A stretch of DNA of 64,000 bases from assembly GCF_011752065.1 (NCBI RefSeq), contig NZ_JAAIJY010000017.1:1-64000 (forward strand), read 5' to 3'. Positions within the stretch are counted from its first letter, which is position 1. Every line of letters starts with the position of its first letter. Positions 1 through 9,824 of the stretch are shown one piece after another. The notes below the pieces were generated by a model, which saw only the letters and a list, made by a program, of their open reading frames with translations, did not search any database and had not been told where the DNA came from. The stretch is from Actinomyces sp. ZJ308. Its GTDB lineage: Bacteria > Actinomycetota > Actinomycetes > Actinomycetales > Actinomycetaceae. Both the position numbers and the translations under genes were made by a program.

Positions 1-1
1 G

Positions 2-103
2 ATCCGCGCCTTCATCAACGGCTGGAACCAACGCTGCCACCCATTGGCCTGGACCAAGACCCCCGACGAGATCCTCACCAAATGCCAACCAAAAACAAAC
101 TAA
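2..103 (+). pseudogene. IS630-type transposase, C-terminal end (cut by window edge)
   Basis: The open frame enters from the left edge and gives about 33 residues ending at a TAA at 101-103. The end reads FINGWN, then HPLAWTKTPDEIL, which is the usual C-terminus of IS630/Tc1-mariner DDE transposases that cut and paste at TA sites. The catalytic part lies outside the window, so whether the element is intact cannot be judged. The bases just after the stop (104-119) look like the outer end of the element, but its partner repeat is not visible. Typed as pseudogene only because it is partial here. Confidence 0.6.
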
Positions 104-124
104 CGACACGCGACACTAGTAGGT

Positions 125-1066
125 ATGGCCACCAGCGTTGCTCCCAATAGTCCGTCAAACCGAGCCCCGTCGTTCCTTCTTTCCTCCGACGCCGTCGCAG
201 CGGGAGCTTCCCGCTTGTGCACTGCTCCGGGGCTGGCCCGTATCGGTCCCGGGGTCTATGCACCGGAGCAGGAGTGGAAGGCGGCCAGGCCCGAGCTGAG
301 GCACCTGACCCTCATCCGGGCGGTACTGGCCAAGACCCGCGGGGACGTCGTCCTGCTGGGCCCCTCGGCGGCGGTGTGGCTCGGGCTCCCGCTGGTGGGC
401 CGCATTCCCAGGCGCGTTCAGTGCCTGGGTCGTCACACGGATCGGTCAAGCACCGCATTTCTGCAGCGGCGGGAGAGGAACGGGCTCGGACCGGTGGAAG
501 CGGTCAGAGGGGTCCCGGTATCCAACGCATCTGACACGGTTGTGGATGTGGCCCGGTGGGGTGGGCTCACCCAGGGCGTGTGCGCCATGGACGCCGCCCT
601 GGGCAGGCGCCTGTGCACCCACGCCGAGCTGGCCGACGCCGTCGACCGCCTCCCGGCCGGCGCCCGCGGCATCCGCAGCGCCCGCACCGCCGCCCACCTG
701 GCCGACGAGCGCGCCGAGTCCCCCGGCGAGTCCGTCTCCCGCGTCCGCATGTGGCAGGCCACCCTGCCGCGTCCCGACCTCCAGCACGAGGTCTGGATCG
801 ACGGCGAGCTCTACCGCCTCGACTTCTTCTGGCCCCAGGCCATGCTCGACGGAGAGTTCGACGGCCACGTCAAGTACACGAGGAACAGCTTCGGCAAGGA
901 CGCCGAACGCACCGTCTGGGAGGAGCGACAGCGCGAGCTCGCCCTCATCCGCGCCGGCTACGACGTCGCCCGCTGGCTCTGGAAGGACGCCTGGCCCCAC
1001 GACGCCACCGCCATGCACCACGAGCTCGCCCGCCACAACATCCACCCCACCGGCACACGATGGTGA
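125..1066 (+). CDS. AbiEi antitoxin-like / DUF559-type protein with nuclease-like C-terminus
   Basis: The 313-residue product matches a common actinobacterial architecture. The N-terminal half (about 20-110) resembles the winged-helix region of type IV AbiEi-family proteins, with a conserved stretch near LLGPSAAVWLGLPL. The C-terminal part (about 215-300) carries acidic and basic residues spaced like a small Vsr/DUF559 nuclease fold (YRLDFFWP, then LDGEFDGHVKY, then a basic helix). No partner toxin is next to it, so a toxin-antitoxin role is not shown. These proteins are usually orphans of unknown function. It starts 22 bp after the transposase stop, consistent with a transposon-flanked accessory gene. 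Confidence 0.6.
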   Translation: MATSVAPNSPSNRAPSFLLSSDAVAAGASRLCTAPGLARIGPGVYAPEQEWKAARPELRHLTLIRAVLAKTRGDVVLLGPSAAVWLGLPLVGRIPRRVQCLGRHTDRSSTAFLQRRERNGLGPVEAVRGVPVSNASDTVVDVARWGGLTQGVCAMDAALGRRLCTHAELADAVDRLPAGARGIRSARTAAHLADERAESPGESVSRVRMWQATLPRPDLQHEVWIDGELYRLDFFWPQAMLDGEFDGHVKYTRNSFGKDAERTVWEERQRELALIRAGYDVARWLWKDAWPHDATAMHHELARHNIHPTGTRW

Positions 1067-1071
1067 GGACG

Positions 1072-1146
1072 CCACCGAGCCGGGCTTTTCTCGCGTGGCC
1101 CAACAGAATTTCTGTAGGGGTTAGCGAAAAGTGCCCGGCTCGGTGG
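1072..1146. terminator. bidirectional terminator between the AbiEi-like gene and sdhB
   Basis: A perfect 14-bp inverted repeat (1072-1085 with 1133-1146) lies between two convergent genes. Inside it a T-rich arm (from 1086) faces an A-rich arm (1124-1132), so the stem continues imperfectly and gives each strand a short T tract. Position and symmetry suit a terminator used from both sides. Confidence 0.75.
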
Positions 1147-1164
1147 ATGAGGGAGGCGAGGAGG

Positions 1165-1931
1165 TCAGTGGGCGTGCTGACCCTTCCACAGGGCGTGGCC
1201 CAGGTCGCGGTTGAGACGCGAGATGACCTCGAGGGGCACCAGCTTGGGGCATACGGCCGCGCACTCACCGATGTTCGTGCAGCCGCCGAAGCCCTCGGCG
1301 TCGTGCTGGTTGAGCATGCTCACCACGCGGGCGAGGCGCTCAGGCTGACCCTGCGGCAGCAGGCCCAGGTGCGAGATCTTCGCGCCCGTGAACAGCATCG
1401 CCGAGGCGTTGGGGCAGGCGGCCACGCAGGCGCCGCAGCCGATGCAGGCGGCGGCCTCGAAGGCGGCGTCGGCCTTCTCCTTCTGCACGGGCACCGAGTG
1501 GGCCTCGGGGGCGCCACCGGTGTTGACCGAGATGTAACCACCGGCCTGGACGATGCGGTCCAGGGCGGAGCGGTCCACGATGAGGTCGCGCAGCACCGGG
1601 AAGCCGGTGGAGCGCCACGGCTCGATCGTGATGGTGGATCCGTCCTTGAAGGAGGGGTCCTCCGCCAGGTGACGCATGTGCAGCTGGCAGGTGGTCGAGC
1701 GGATCGGCCCGTGGGCCTGCCCGTTGATGACCACACCGCACTGGCCGCAGATGCCCTCGCGGCAGTCGGAGTCGAAGGCCACCGGCTCCTTGCCCTCGGC
1801 GAAGAGCTGCTCGTTGAGCAGGTCGAGGACCTCGAGGAAGCTCATGTGCTCCTCGATCCCGCTCATGGCGTACTCCTCGAAGTGGCCCTTCGAGTCCTTG
1901 TTCTTCTGGCGCCAGATCTTGAGCTTGATGT

Positions 1932-1935
<4 letters not shown>
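1165..1935 (-). CDS. sdhB: Succinate dehydrogenase / fumarate reductase iron-sulfur subunit
   Basis: This subunit passes electrons from the flavoprotein to the membrane quinone site. The cysteines are clear: [10 protein letters not shown] near residues 58-66 plus a later Cys (TTCQLHM) for the plant-type [2Fe-2S] cluster, and [12 protein letters not shown] and [13 protein letters not shown] in the C-terminal half for the other two clusters. Length (256 residues) suits the family. I chose the GTG at 1935 because VNIKLKIW starts the domain and this codon shares bases with the sdhA stop (GTGA), a coupled start. A longer frame upstream only reads through sdhA in another phase. It is the last gene of sdhCAB. 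Confidence 0.95.
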
Positions 1936-3932
<1,997 letters not shown>

Positions 3933-3944
3933 AGTCGTTCACTC

Positions 3945-4757
3945 TCAGTGGGTCGCCGCAGCACACTCGGCGAAGTGCTCGGCGGAGGAGCCGATCGCGT
4001 CACAGAACTGCGGGTAGTAGTCGGCAGCGGACATGGGGGCGTCGACGTAGCCGAAGAGGATCGCCGTCGGAACGATCATGAAGCCGGCGAACAGCGCGAA
4101 GGCCACCACGAAGGCGATCAGCCGGATGAAGGGGATGGTGCTTCCTCGCACCGCACCCAACGTCTGCAGGGCGGACCACACGCCGTGCCACACGTGCAGG
4201 CACAGGGACACCAACGCGATCGCGTAGATGAGCCACACCCACCACAGCTGGAAGCCGTAGTACATGTTGAGGTAGGCGCGTCCGTGCACGTACTGTCCCC
4301 CCGGCGTCAGTGACAGGGTGGTGAACTGCAGGATGTGCCAGATGATGAACAGCAGGAGGATGACGCCGCCCCAGCGCATGGTGCGCATGGCGTAGCGGGA
4401 GGCGAAGTACTCGGCGCCGGGCTTCTTGACGGCGTACTTGTCGTTGCCGCGGGCCCGCTTGTTGCGCACCCACAGGTGGAAGGCGCTGCCGGCGTGAGCC
4501 AGGAGGCAGGCCATGAGCGCCAGGCGGAGGATCCACAGGACACCGCCGTAAGGCATGATCGGCACCAGCAGTGCCCGCAGGAACACGGCGTAGTGATCGT
4601 AGGCGACCTCACCCTCGAAGTAGTGAAGGTTGCCGTAGGCGTGGAAGAGGACGAAGAACAGGAACACCAGCCCCGAGATCGCCATCATGCGCTTCATGAA
4701 GACGGTCGTGGAGAAGGCGGTCCGCCTCTTCAGGGAAGGAGCAGATGTTTTGGCCAC
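3945..4757 (-). CDS. sdhC: Succinate dehydrogenase cytochrome b558 membrane subunit
   Basis: The 270-residue membrane anchor binds haem and the quinone. I see five hydrophobic spans, the first at MMAISGLVFLFFVLFHAYGN, with His residues in several helices (FHAYGN, LAHAGSAFH, WHILQF, LHVWHGVW) suited to the two haems of the cytochrome b558 family. There is no separate sdhD, as expected for this type. The start is a GTG at 4757 without a clear Shine-Dalgarno; MKRMMAISG further in is the first membrane-proximal Met. First gene of sdhCAB. Confidence 0.92.
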   Translation of the reverse strand: MAKTSAPSLKRRTAFSTTVFMKRMMAISGLVFLFFVLFHAYGNLHYFEGEVAYDHYAVFLRALLVPIMPYGGVLWILRLALMACLLAHAGSAFHLWVRNKRARGNDKYAVKKPGAEYFASRYAMRTMRWGGVILLLFIIWHILQFTTLSLTPGGQYVHGRAYLNMYYGFQLWWVWLIYAIALVSLCLHVWHGVWSALQTLGAVRGSTIPFIRLIAFVVAFALFAGFMIVPTAILFGYVDAPMSAADYYPQFCDAIGSSAEHFAECAAATH

Positions 4758-5089
4758 GGCAAAAGGCTAGCCGGGCTTGAAGCCCCCTTGGCACCATCTG
4801 TGCCGCCACCAGCGCAGATACGCCGACAATCCGCAGAATCACGGGGATTTCGGAAGGCCTCAACGCTGGATTCAACGCTGCGGAATTTGCTGACGGCCCC
4901 GTCTGCGGCCGCCTTTTCGTCATGGGGGTGTCAGGCAAATCTGTGAGACCTCAGACACTCGGGGTCTCACCGACGAGAGACCGTATTTATTGCCGGCAAA
5001 TGCCGTGCCTATCTGCTTCTTCAACCCCGGCGCAATCCTTCTGGTCGGGTGCGGTGCGCTCGTCGGTCGGGGCGGACCGCTCGCACGGC
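4758..5089. other. Intergenic region rimI - sdhC
   Basis: No gene is supported in these 332 bp. It should contain the sdhCAB promoter. Two symmetric elements stand out: an 8-bp inverted repeat GTGAGACC/GGTCTCAC with a 12-bp spacer (4943-4970), followed by a further direct GAGACC copy, and a 10-bp palindrome TTGCCGGCAA (4990-4999) in an AT-richer patch. Confidence 0.5.
4943..4970. promoter_or_regulatory. Inverted repeat upstream of sdhCAB
   Basis: GTGAGACC (4943-4950) and GGTCTCAC (4963-4970) form a perfect 8-bp inverted repeat about 190 bp before the sdhC start. It lacks a T tract and lies about 120 bp past the rimI stop, so an operator is at least as likely as a terminator. Confidence 0.35.
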
Positions 5090-5746
5090 TCAGCCTGAGC
5101 CCGGCTCACCGGCCTCGGCTGTTCCGACGGGGCCCAGGCGCGGACGCAGCGTCAGTCGCATGACCACGGCGTCCTCGGGCGGCGCCTGGTAGTAGCGGCG
5201 ACGCCTGCCGATGGGGACGAACCCGTGCCTGGCGTAGAGCCCCTGGGCGGTCTCGTTGGACTGGCGCACCTCCAGCAGGACGTCGGGGCAGCCCGCCTTC
5301 CGGGCGGTATCCACGAGCTCGGCCAGCATGCGCGAGGCCAGGCCCCGCCCGCGTGCGTCCGGGACGGTGACGATGGTCAGCAGGTCGGCGCTGCTCAGGC
5401 CGCCGGCGTGGTAGAGACCGGCATAGCCCAGGAGCCGCGGTCTCGTCGCCCCGGTGTCCGCCCGGGGCCGGAGCCCCGCAGGACTGTCGGCATGACCCGC
5501 ACCGTGCTCCTCGCCGGCACCATCCGGCTCGACATCAGGCTCAGCATCAGACTCGACGACGACGTAGCGGCGGTCGGCCAGGGCCCCCCGGGTGGCCTCC
5601 AGCTCGGCGGCCAGCAGATCCCGGCTCCAGGCCTCGGCACCGAACAGCTCGCCCTCGAGCCGGGCGATCCCCTCCAGGTCCGCCTCGGTCATCTCCCGCA
5701 GTCTGAGCGCCCACTCCGCTCCCGGCACCTCGGACACCTGAGTCAC
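5090..5746 (-). CDS. rimI: Ribosomal-protein-alanine N-acetyltransferase RimI-like (GNAT)
   Basis: GNAT-fold acetyltransferase whose gene habitually sits beside tsaB. The core is clear: LLTIVTVPDARGRGLASRML holds the acetyl-CoA loop (R-G-x-G-L-A), followed by DVLLEVRQSNETAQGLYARHGF and the RRRRYY tail. An unusual acidic, Gly/Pro-rich insert of about 40 residues separates the early beta strands. I placed the start at the GTG at 5746, 13 bp after the tsaB stop; a second GTG three codons later is equally possible. It is the distal gene of the nnr-alr-tsaE-tsaB-rimI run. In vivo substrate unproven. Confidence 0.85.
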   Translation of the reverse strand: MTQVSEVPGAEWALRLREMTEADLEGIARLEGELFGAEAWSRDLLAAELEATRGALADRRYVVVESDAEPDVEPDGAGEEHGAGHADSPAGLRPRADTGATRPRLLGYAGLYHAGGLSSADLLTIVTVPDARGRGLASRMLAELVDTARKAGCPDVLLEVRQSNETAQGLYARHGFVPIGRRRRYYQAPPEDAVVMRLTLRPRLGPVGTAEAGEPGSG

Positions 5747-5759
5747 TCGGGGCCGGGGC

Positions 5760-6533
5760 TCAGCGCACGCGCTTGCGTGCGGCGGGCATCTGCACGTCGG
5801 CGTGACGCAGGTAGAGCGGCTGCGTCCCCAGCTCCTCACCGCGACCCAGCCGGGCCAGGGCGACGCGCACCTGGGTCAGGGCGTCACCGGAGACCGGGGC
5901 GAGCACCTCGCGCGAGGAGGCCAGCTCGGCCAGCTCGGGGTACAGGGCCGCGCCGGAGCCGGCTACGGCGTCGACGACTCCGACCTCGTCGAGCCGCCCG
6001 GCTACCTGGGCCGGGGGGCAGACGTCAATCTCGGTCAGGCGAGTGACGTCGTCGGGGCCGTTGGCACGGAAGAGCGCCGCGTAGACCTCCCGCCTGCGAG
6101 CGTCGGTGGCGACCAGGACGACGGGATCGGCCTCGCCCTCAGCACCCAGCTCGTCGAGGGCGCGACGGGCCACGGCGTCGAGGCTGGAGACTCCGTGGAC
6201 GGGGATGCCGCGGGTGCGCCCCACGACCCGGGCCGTCACGAGCCCGGCACGCAGCCCGGTGAAGGGGGCCGGGCCGGTGGCGGCCACGACGGCGTCCAGC
6301 GGGCGTTCGGCGACGTCGGGAGCGGACAGGGCCTCGGAGAGCATCTGCCCCAGGGACTCGGCGTGGCGCCGGGTGTCGGCCTGTTCGGCCTGGCTGAGCA
6401 CCCGCGGCGCGCCCGCGCCGAGCCGGCCGGCGGTCTGAGAGGTCTCGGCGGTCGAGGCGTCCTCGGCCGCCTCATCGATGTCAACGACCGCCAGCTGTGT
6501 CCCCAGGGAGGAGTCGATCGAGAGGATACGCAC
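5760..6533 (-). CDS. tsaB: tRNA t6A37 threonylcarbamoyladenosine complex subunit TsaB
   Basis: TsaB is an ASKHA-fold protein that dimerises with TsaD and, with TsaE, transfers threonylcarbamoyl to A37 of ANN-decoding tRNAs. The 257-residue product begins MRILSIDSSLG (GTG start) and has the diagnostic GPAPFTGLRAGLVTARVVGR segment around residues 90-110, followed by GVSSLDAVA and ATDARRREVYAALF. An Ala/Glu-rich insert after residue 20 lengthens the N-terminal lobe. tsaD itself is not in this window. Confidence 0.92.
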   Translation of the reverse strand: MRILSIDSSLGTQLAVVDIDEAAEDASTAETSQTAGRLGAGAPRVLSQAEQADTRRHAESLGQMLSEALSAPDVAERPLDAVVAATGPAPFTGLRAGLVTARVVGRTRGIPVHGVSSLDAVARRALDELGAEGEADPVVLVATDARRREVYAALFRANGPDDVTRLTEIDVCPPAQVAGRLDEVGVVDAVAGSGAALYPELAELASSREVLAPVSGDALTQVRVALARLGRGEELGTQPLYLRHADVQMPAARKRVR

Positions 6534-6542
6534 CGGCCCAGC

Positions 6543-7661
6543 CTATGCCCTCGGGTCCCGAGAGGAGTTGGCGCGGCTCTCGGGGATCGTGTCCCCCAGG
6601 GTCTCGCCGCCAGTCGTGCCGGTGTCGCCCTCGGCCCCGTCTCCGAGGAGGGACAGGTCGATGGCCGCGCGGGGGATGCCCCGGCGGACCGCGACGCCCT
6701 CGGTATCGGACTCGTCGCGGCTGAGCCGGTCGGCGCGCTCAGCCATGTCGGCGCGGTTGCGGGCCTGGCGCAGCGGCGCGGTCACCTTGCGCTCGTGTCG
6801 AACCGTGATGATGACCGTGACGATCCCGACGACGACGACCGCCAGAACCGGCCCCCAGATCGCCCAGCCTCCCGTGGTGGAGCGCGCCTCGTTCTGAGCC
6901 GCGGAGGTCTTGGGCTTGGAACCGGCGCGCTCGCGCAGGATCTCTCCGTAGTCGCTGAGCTCGATGGGGCCGGCCAGGCGCCGGGTGGCGGCCTCCCCCA
7001 GCGCCGTCACCGTGGTGCCGCTGAGCGAGTACCAGGCGTTGGCGTTGCGGTCGTGGATGAGGTGGGCCTCGCCCATCTGGTCGACGTCGGTGGCCAGGTC
7101 GTCGTCGAACACGGGTGTGCAGGTGGTGCGTCCTTTCTCCGTGACCACCTCGAGAAGGCCGATGGGCTTGCCGGCTGCGGTGGCGGTCGCGACCCAGTCG
7201 CCGGTGTCGACGGGCTGTGCGGACGGCTGGGAGCCGTCGAGGAAGCCGGGCGCCCAGGTGTAGACGCTTCTGAGGTCCCCCACCGTGACCTCGCCCTGCT
7301 CACCGGTGCTCTGGCGCACCTGGGCCACGCAGTCTCGCTCCATAAGAGCCTTGGCGGTACTGCGTGATTCCGTATCGGCCGAGGTATCCGCCGTCTGGGA
7401 AGTCGGGTCGGTGGCGGGCGTCGGCTCGGAGGCGGCCGGGCCGTCACCACCGTCCGGGGCGGCGGAGGCGGCGGAGTCGCCCGTGGAGTCCGACGGCGGG
7501 TCGGTGGCGGCTCGTACCGTCCCGGCAGGCAGAAGGGCGGTGGCGGTCAGGAGGAGGACTGCGACGGCGAGGCGGGCCAGGTTTCGCAGGCGCCCGTGGT
7601 GCCCGACGGGGCGGATGGGGATGGCATCGCTCACGGGTGCGACGGGAGAGGGAGGCTTCAC
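6543..7661 (-). CDS. Predicted exported, membrane-anchored protein of unknown function
   Basis: I do not recognise a family. The 372-residue product has an N-terminal hydrophobic signal (about residues 30-50, LARLAVAVLLLTATALLP), a Ser/Asp/Thr-rich linker, a middle domain of about 170 residues with two Cys (ERDCVAQV and TTCTPVF) that could form a disulfide, then a second membrane helix (GPVLAVVVVGIVTVIITV) and a basic, polar cytoplasmic tail. It starts at a GTG whose bases overlap the tsaE stop (GTGA) and ends 9 bp before tsaB, so it is embedded in the t6A operon. Topology suggests an extracytoplasmic domain between two helices; function unknown. Confidence 0.8.
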   Translation of the reverse strand: MKPPSPVAPVSDAIPIRPVGHHGRLRNLARLAVAVLLLTATALLPAGTVRAATDPPSDSTGDSAASAAPDGGDGPAASEPTPATDPTSQTADTSADTESRSTAKALMERDCVAQVRQSTGEQGEVTVGDLRSVYTWAPGFLDGSQPSAQPVDTGDWVATATAAGKPIGLLEVVTEKGRTTCTPVFDDDLATDVDQMGEAHLIHDRNANAWYSLSGTTVTALGEAATRRLAGPIELSDYGEILRERAGSKPKTSAAQNEARSTTGGWAIWGPVLAVVVVGIVTVIITVRHERKVTAPLRQARNRADMAERADRLSRDESDTEGVAVRRGIPRAAIDLSLLGDGAEGDTGTTGGETLGDTIPESRANSSRDPRA

Positions 7662-8299
7662 AGCGGTGCTCCAGACTGCCGGTGGGAGGCGCCAGTGCCC
7701 AGTGGTCCCAGGTCAACGTCGGCCCATCGCGGACCGAGGGCGCGCACGGTGATCGTCCGGTTGCCGTCGTCGACCTCTCCCAGGTCCACGACGGGACCCT
7801 CCGTCGCCGAGCCGGCGGACCGCTGGGAGTCGGCCCGGACGTCGTCGAGCCGCGGGGCACCGGCACGCACGGCGCCGTGAGGTCGAAGCACCTGGATCTC
7901 CAGGCGGTCGGGGCTCAGGGCCTCCACCTTCTCCTCGCCCCACTCGACCAGGGTGACCGAGCGGTCCAGGGAGGAGTCCAGGTCGAGGGCGTCGATCTCC
8001 TCCAGGGAGGTGATCCGGTAGGCGTCGACGTGGATGAGGTCGGGACCGTCGGACAGTGAGGGATGGACGCGGGCGATGATGAAGGTGGGAGAGGAGACGC
8101 GGCCGCGCACCCCTAGAGCGGCACCGATGCCCTGGGCCAGGGTGGTCTTGCCGGCCCCCAGCCCGCCGGAGAGCATGACGAGGTCGCCGGCGCGCAGCAG
8201 GTGCGCCAGGCGCGCGCCGAGGCCCCGGGTCTCATCGGCGTCGCCGGTGGCGACGGTGATCTCGGGCACGGCCTCAGGTGTGTGCGGCGCACCGCTCAT
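7658..8299 (-). CDS. tsaE: tRNA t6A37 threonylcarbamoyladenosine ATPase TsaE
   Basis: ATPase that resets the TsaB-TsaD complex. The P-loop GGLGAGKTTLAQGIG is at about residues 45-59, followed by the family signature SSPTFIIARVHP, a Walker B-like LIHVDAYRI and VEWGEE with the conserved Trp. The family core ends near residue 150; a further 60 residues (Asp/Gly-rich, then a short beta-like segment) are an unusual C-terminal extension. It lies downstream of alr and overlaps the exported-protein gene by 4 bp. Confidence 0.93.
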   Translation of the reverse strand: MSGAPHTPEAVPEITVATGDADETRGLGARLAHLLRAGDLVMLSGGLGAGKTTLAQGIGAALGVRGRVSSPTFIIARVHPSLSDGPDLIHVDAYRITSLEEIDALDLDSSLDRSVTLVEWGEEKVEALSPDRLEIQVLRPHGAVRAGAPRLDDVRADSQRSAGSATEGPVVDLGEVDDGNRTITVRALGPRWADVDLGPLGTGASHRQSGAPL

Positions 8300-8387
8300 G
8301 TGTCCTCCTCATCAGTGCACGGAGCCGACAACCGGAGTCGGTGGACACCGGCGTACCGGGCTTCCGACATCCGACGTCTGCTGTTCT

Positions 8388-9821
8388 CTAGGGTCGAGCG
8401 TAGTCGCCGCCGGCCCCGGCCCCGACGTAGCGGCGCGGGATCCGGGTTCCGAGCCGGGTCACGATCTCGTAGTTGATGGTGCCGCAGGCCTGTGCCCACT
8501 CGTCCGCCGTGGGGACGGCCTCGCGTCCCGCGGCGTCCGGGGCACCCCAGAGCACGACGGTGTCCCCGACCCGGGCCGGCGCCGGCAGGGGTGCACCGGC
8601 CCCGTCTCGGGCCGGGCCGAGGTCGATGACCACCTGGTCCATGCACACTCGGCCCACGATGGTGGTCATGACGCCGCCGACTCCCACGGGGCCGGTCGAG
8701 CTGGCGGCGCGCGGAACGCCGTCGGAGTAGCCCAGGGGGACGAGCCCCACCCAGCGGTCGGTGGGGGCGCTCCAGGTGCCCCCGTAGGAGACGGCCCGTC
8801 CGGCGTCGATGCGCTTGACCTGGACCAGGGCGGACTCCAGACGCATGGCCGGCCGCAGGCCGAGCTCGGCACTGGTGGCCACGGCCGGGTCCGGGCTCAG
8901 TCCGTACAGGCCGATCCCCGCCCGAACCAGGTCCATGCGGGCCTGCGGGTACCACAGGAGCCCTCCGGTGGCGGCCAGGTGACGGATGGATGGACGCAGA
9001 CCCGCCTCCTGCACGACTCTCTCGGCCTGGCGGTATCGCGTCAGGTGCTCCTCGGTGGAACCGCTGGTGGGCTCGTCGGCGCGGGACAGGTGGGACCACA
9101 GACCGACGACGTCGACCGTGCCCTCGTCCACGGCCCGCCTCAGCGCCGCGGCCAGGGCGGGCAGGTCCTCGTCCATGGCGCCGCCGCGCGACATGCCGGT
9201 GTCGACCTTGAGGTGGAGGCGCGCCGTCACCCCCTGTAACCGGGCCGCGGCCTCCAGGGCCTCGAGCTGGGACAGGGTGGAGACCGACAGGTCCAGGTCG
9301 GCCGCCAGCGCGGCGCGCAGGGGCGAGTCCTCGGCGCCCGCCCGGGAGGGATCCATGACGGGCAGGAGCCAGGTCAGGACCCGGGGCGCCCGGCCGGAGG
9401 GCTCCCCCGCCGGACGGGCCACGCCGGCCTCATCCAGGACGGAGCGCAGGGTCAGGGCCTCGGCGAGCTGTGCCACCCCCAACCAGGAGGCCCCCGCAGA
9501 CAGGGCCGTCAGGGCGACCGGCCCCAGGCCGTGACCATAGGCGTCGGCCTTGACCACGGCCATCCACGGCACGCCGGCGATCTGGGCCAGGCGGCGGCCG
9601 TTGTGGGCGATGGCCTCCAGGTCGATGACGGCGCAGGAGGTGGCCGCCCCGGGCAGCGGAGGCCGGGCGGCTGCGGCTTCCGGAGCGGTGGACGGGGTCG
9701 TTGCTGCTGAGTCCGCGGAGGTGGTCACGGCGCGATTGTCGCACTGGGAGACCGGTGGCGAGCCTGTTTCCTCGCGCACTCGCTCATCCGAAGCATCCGG
9801 TTGACGCCGATCGGCTGACAC
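8388..9821 (-). CDS. alr: Alanine racemase
   Basis: PLP enzyme that makes D-alanine for peptidoglycan. The PLP lysine is in VVKADAYGHGL (Lys about 91) and the second catalytic Tyr is in AVSYGGTWSA. Further signatures are KVDTGMSRGG and GRVCMDQVVIDLG. The family core starts near residue 60, so the first 55 residues (polar, Ala/Thr-rich) are an N-terminal extension. The frame opens at a GTG at 9821, 3 bp from the nnr stop; a GTG near 9728 (VTTSADSA) would shorten the extension and may be the real start. Confidence 0.93.
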   Translation of the reverse strand: MSADRRQPDASDERVREETGSPPVSQCDNRAVTTSADSAATTPSTAPEAAAARPPLPGAATSCAVIDLEAIAHNGRRLAQIAGVPWMAVVKADAYGHGLGPVALTALSAGASWLGVAQLAEALTLRSVLDEAGVARPAGEPSGRAPRVLTWLLPVMDPSRAGAEDSPLRAALAADLDLSVSTLSQLEALEAAARLQGVTARLHLKVDTGMSRGGAMDEDLPALAAALRRAVDEGTVDVVGLWSHLSRADEPTSGSTEEHLTRYRQAERVVQEAGLRPSIRHLAATGGLLWYPQARMDLVRAGIGLYGLSPDPAVATSAELGLRPAMRLESALVQVKRIDAGRAVSYGGTWSAPTDRWVGLVPLGYSDGVPRAASSTGPVGVGGVMTTIVGRVCMDQVVIDLGPARDGAGAPLPAPARVGDTVVLWGAPDAAGREAVPTADEWAQACGTINYEIVTRLGTRIPRRYVGAGAGGDYARP

Positions 9822-9824
9822 GTC

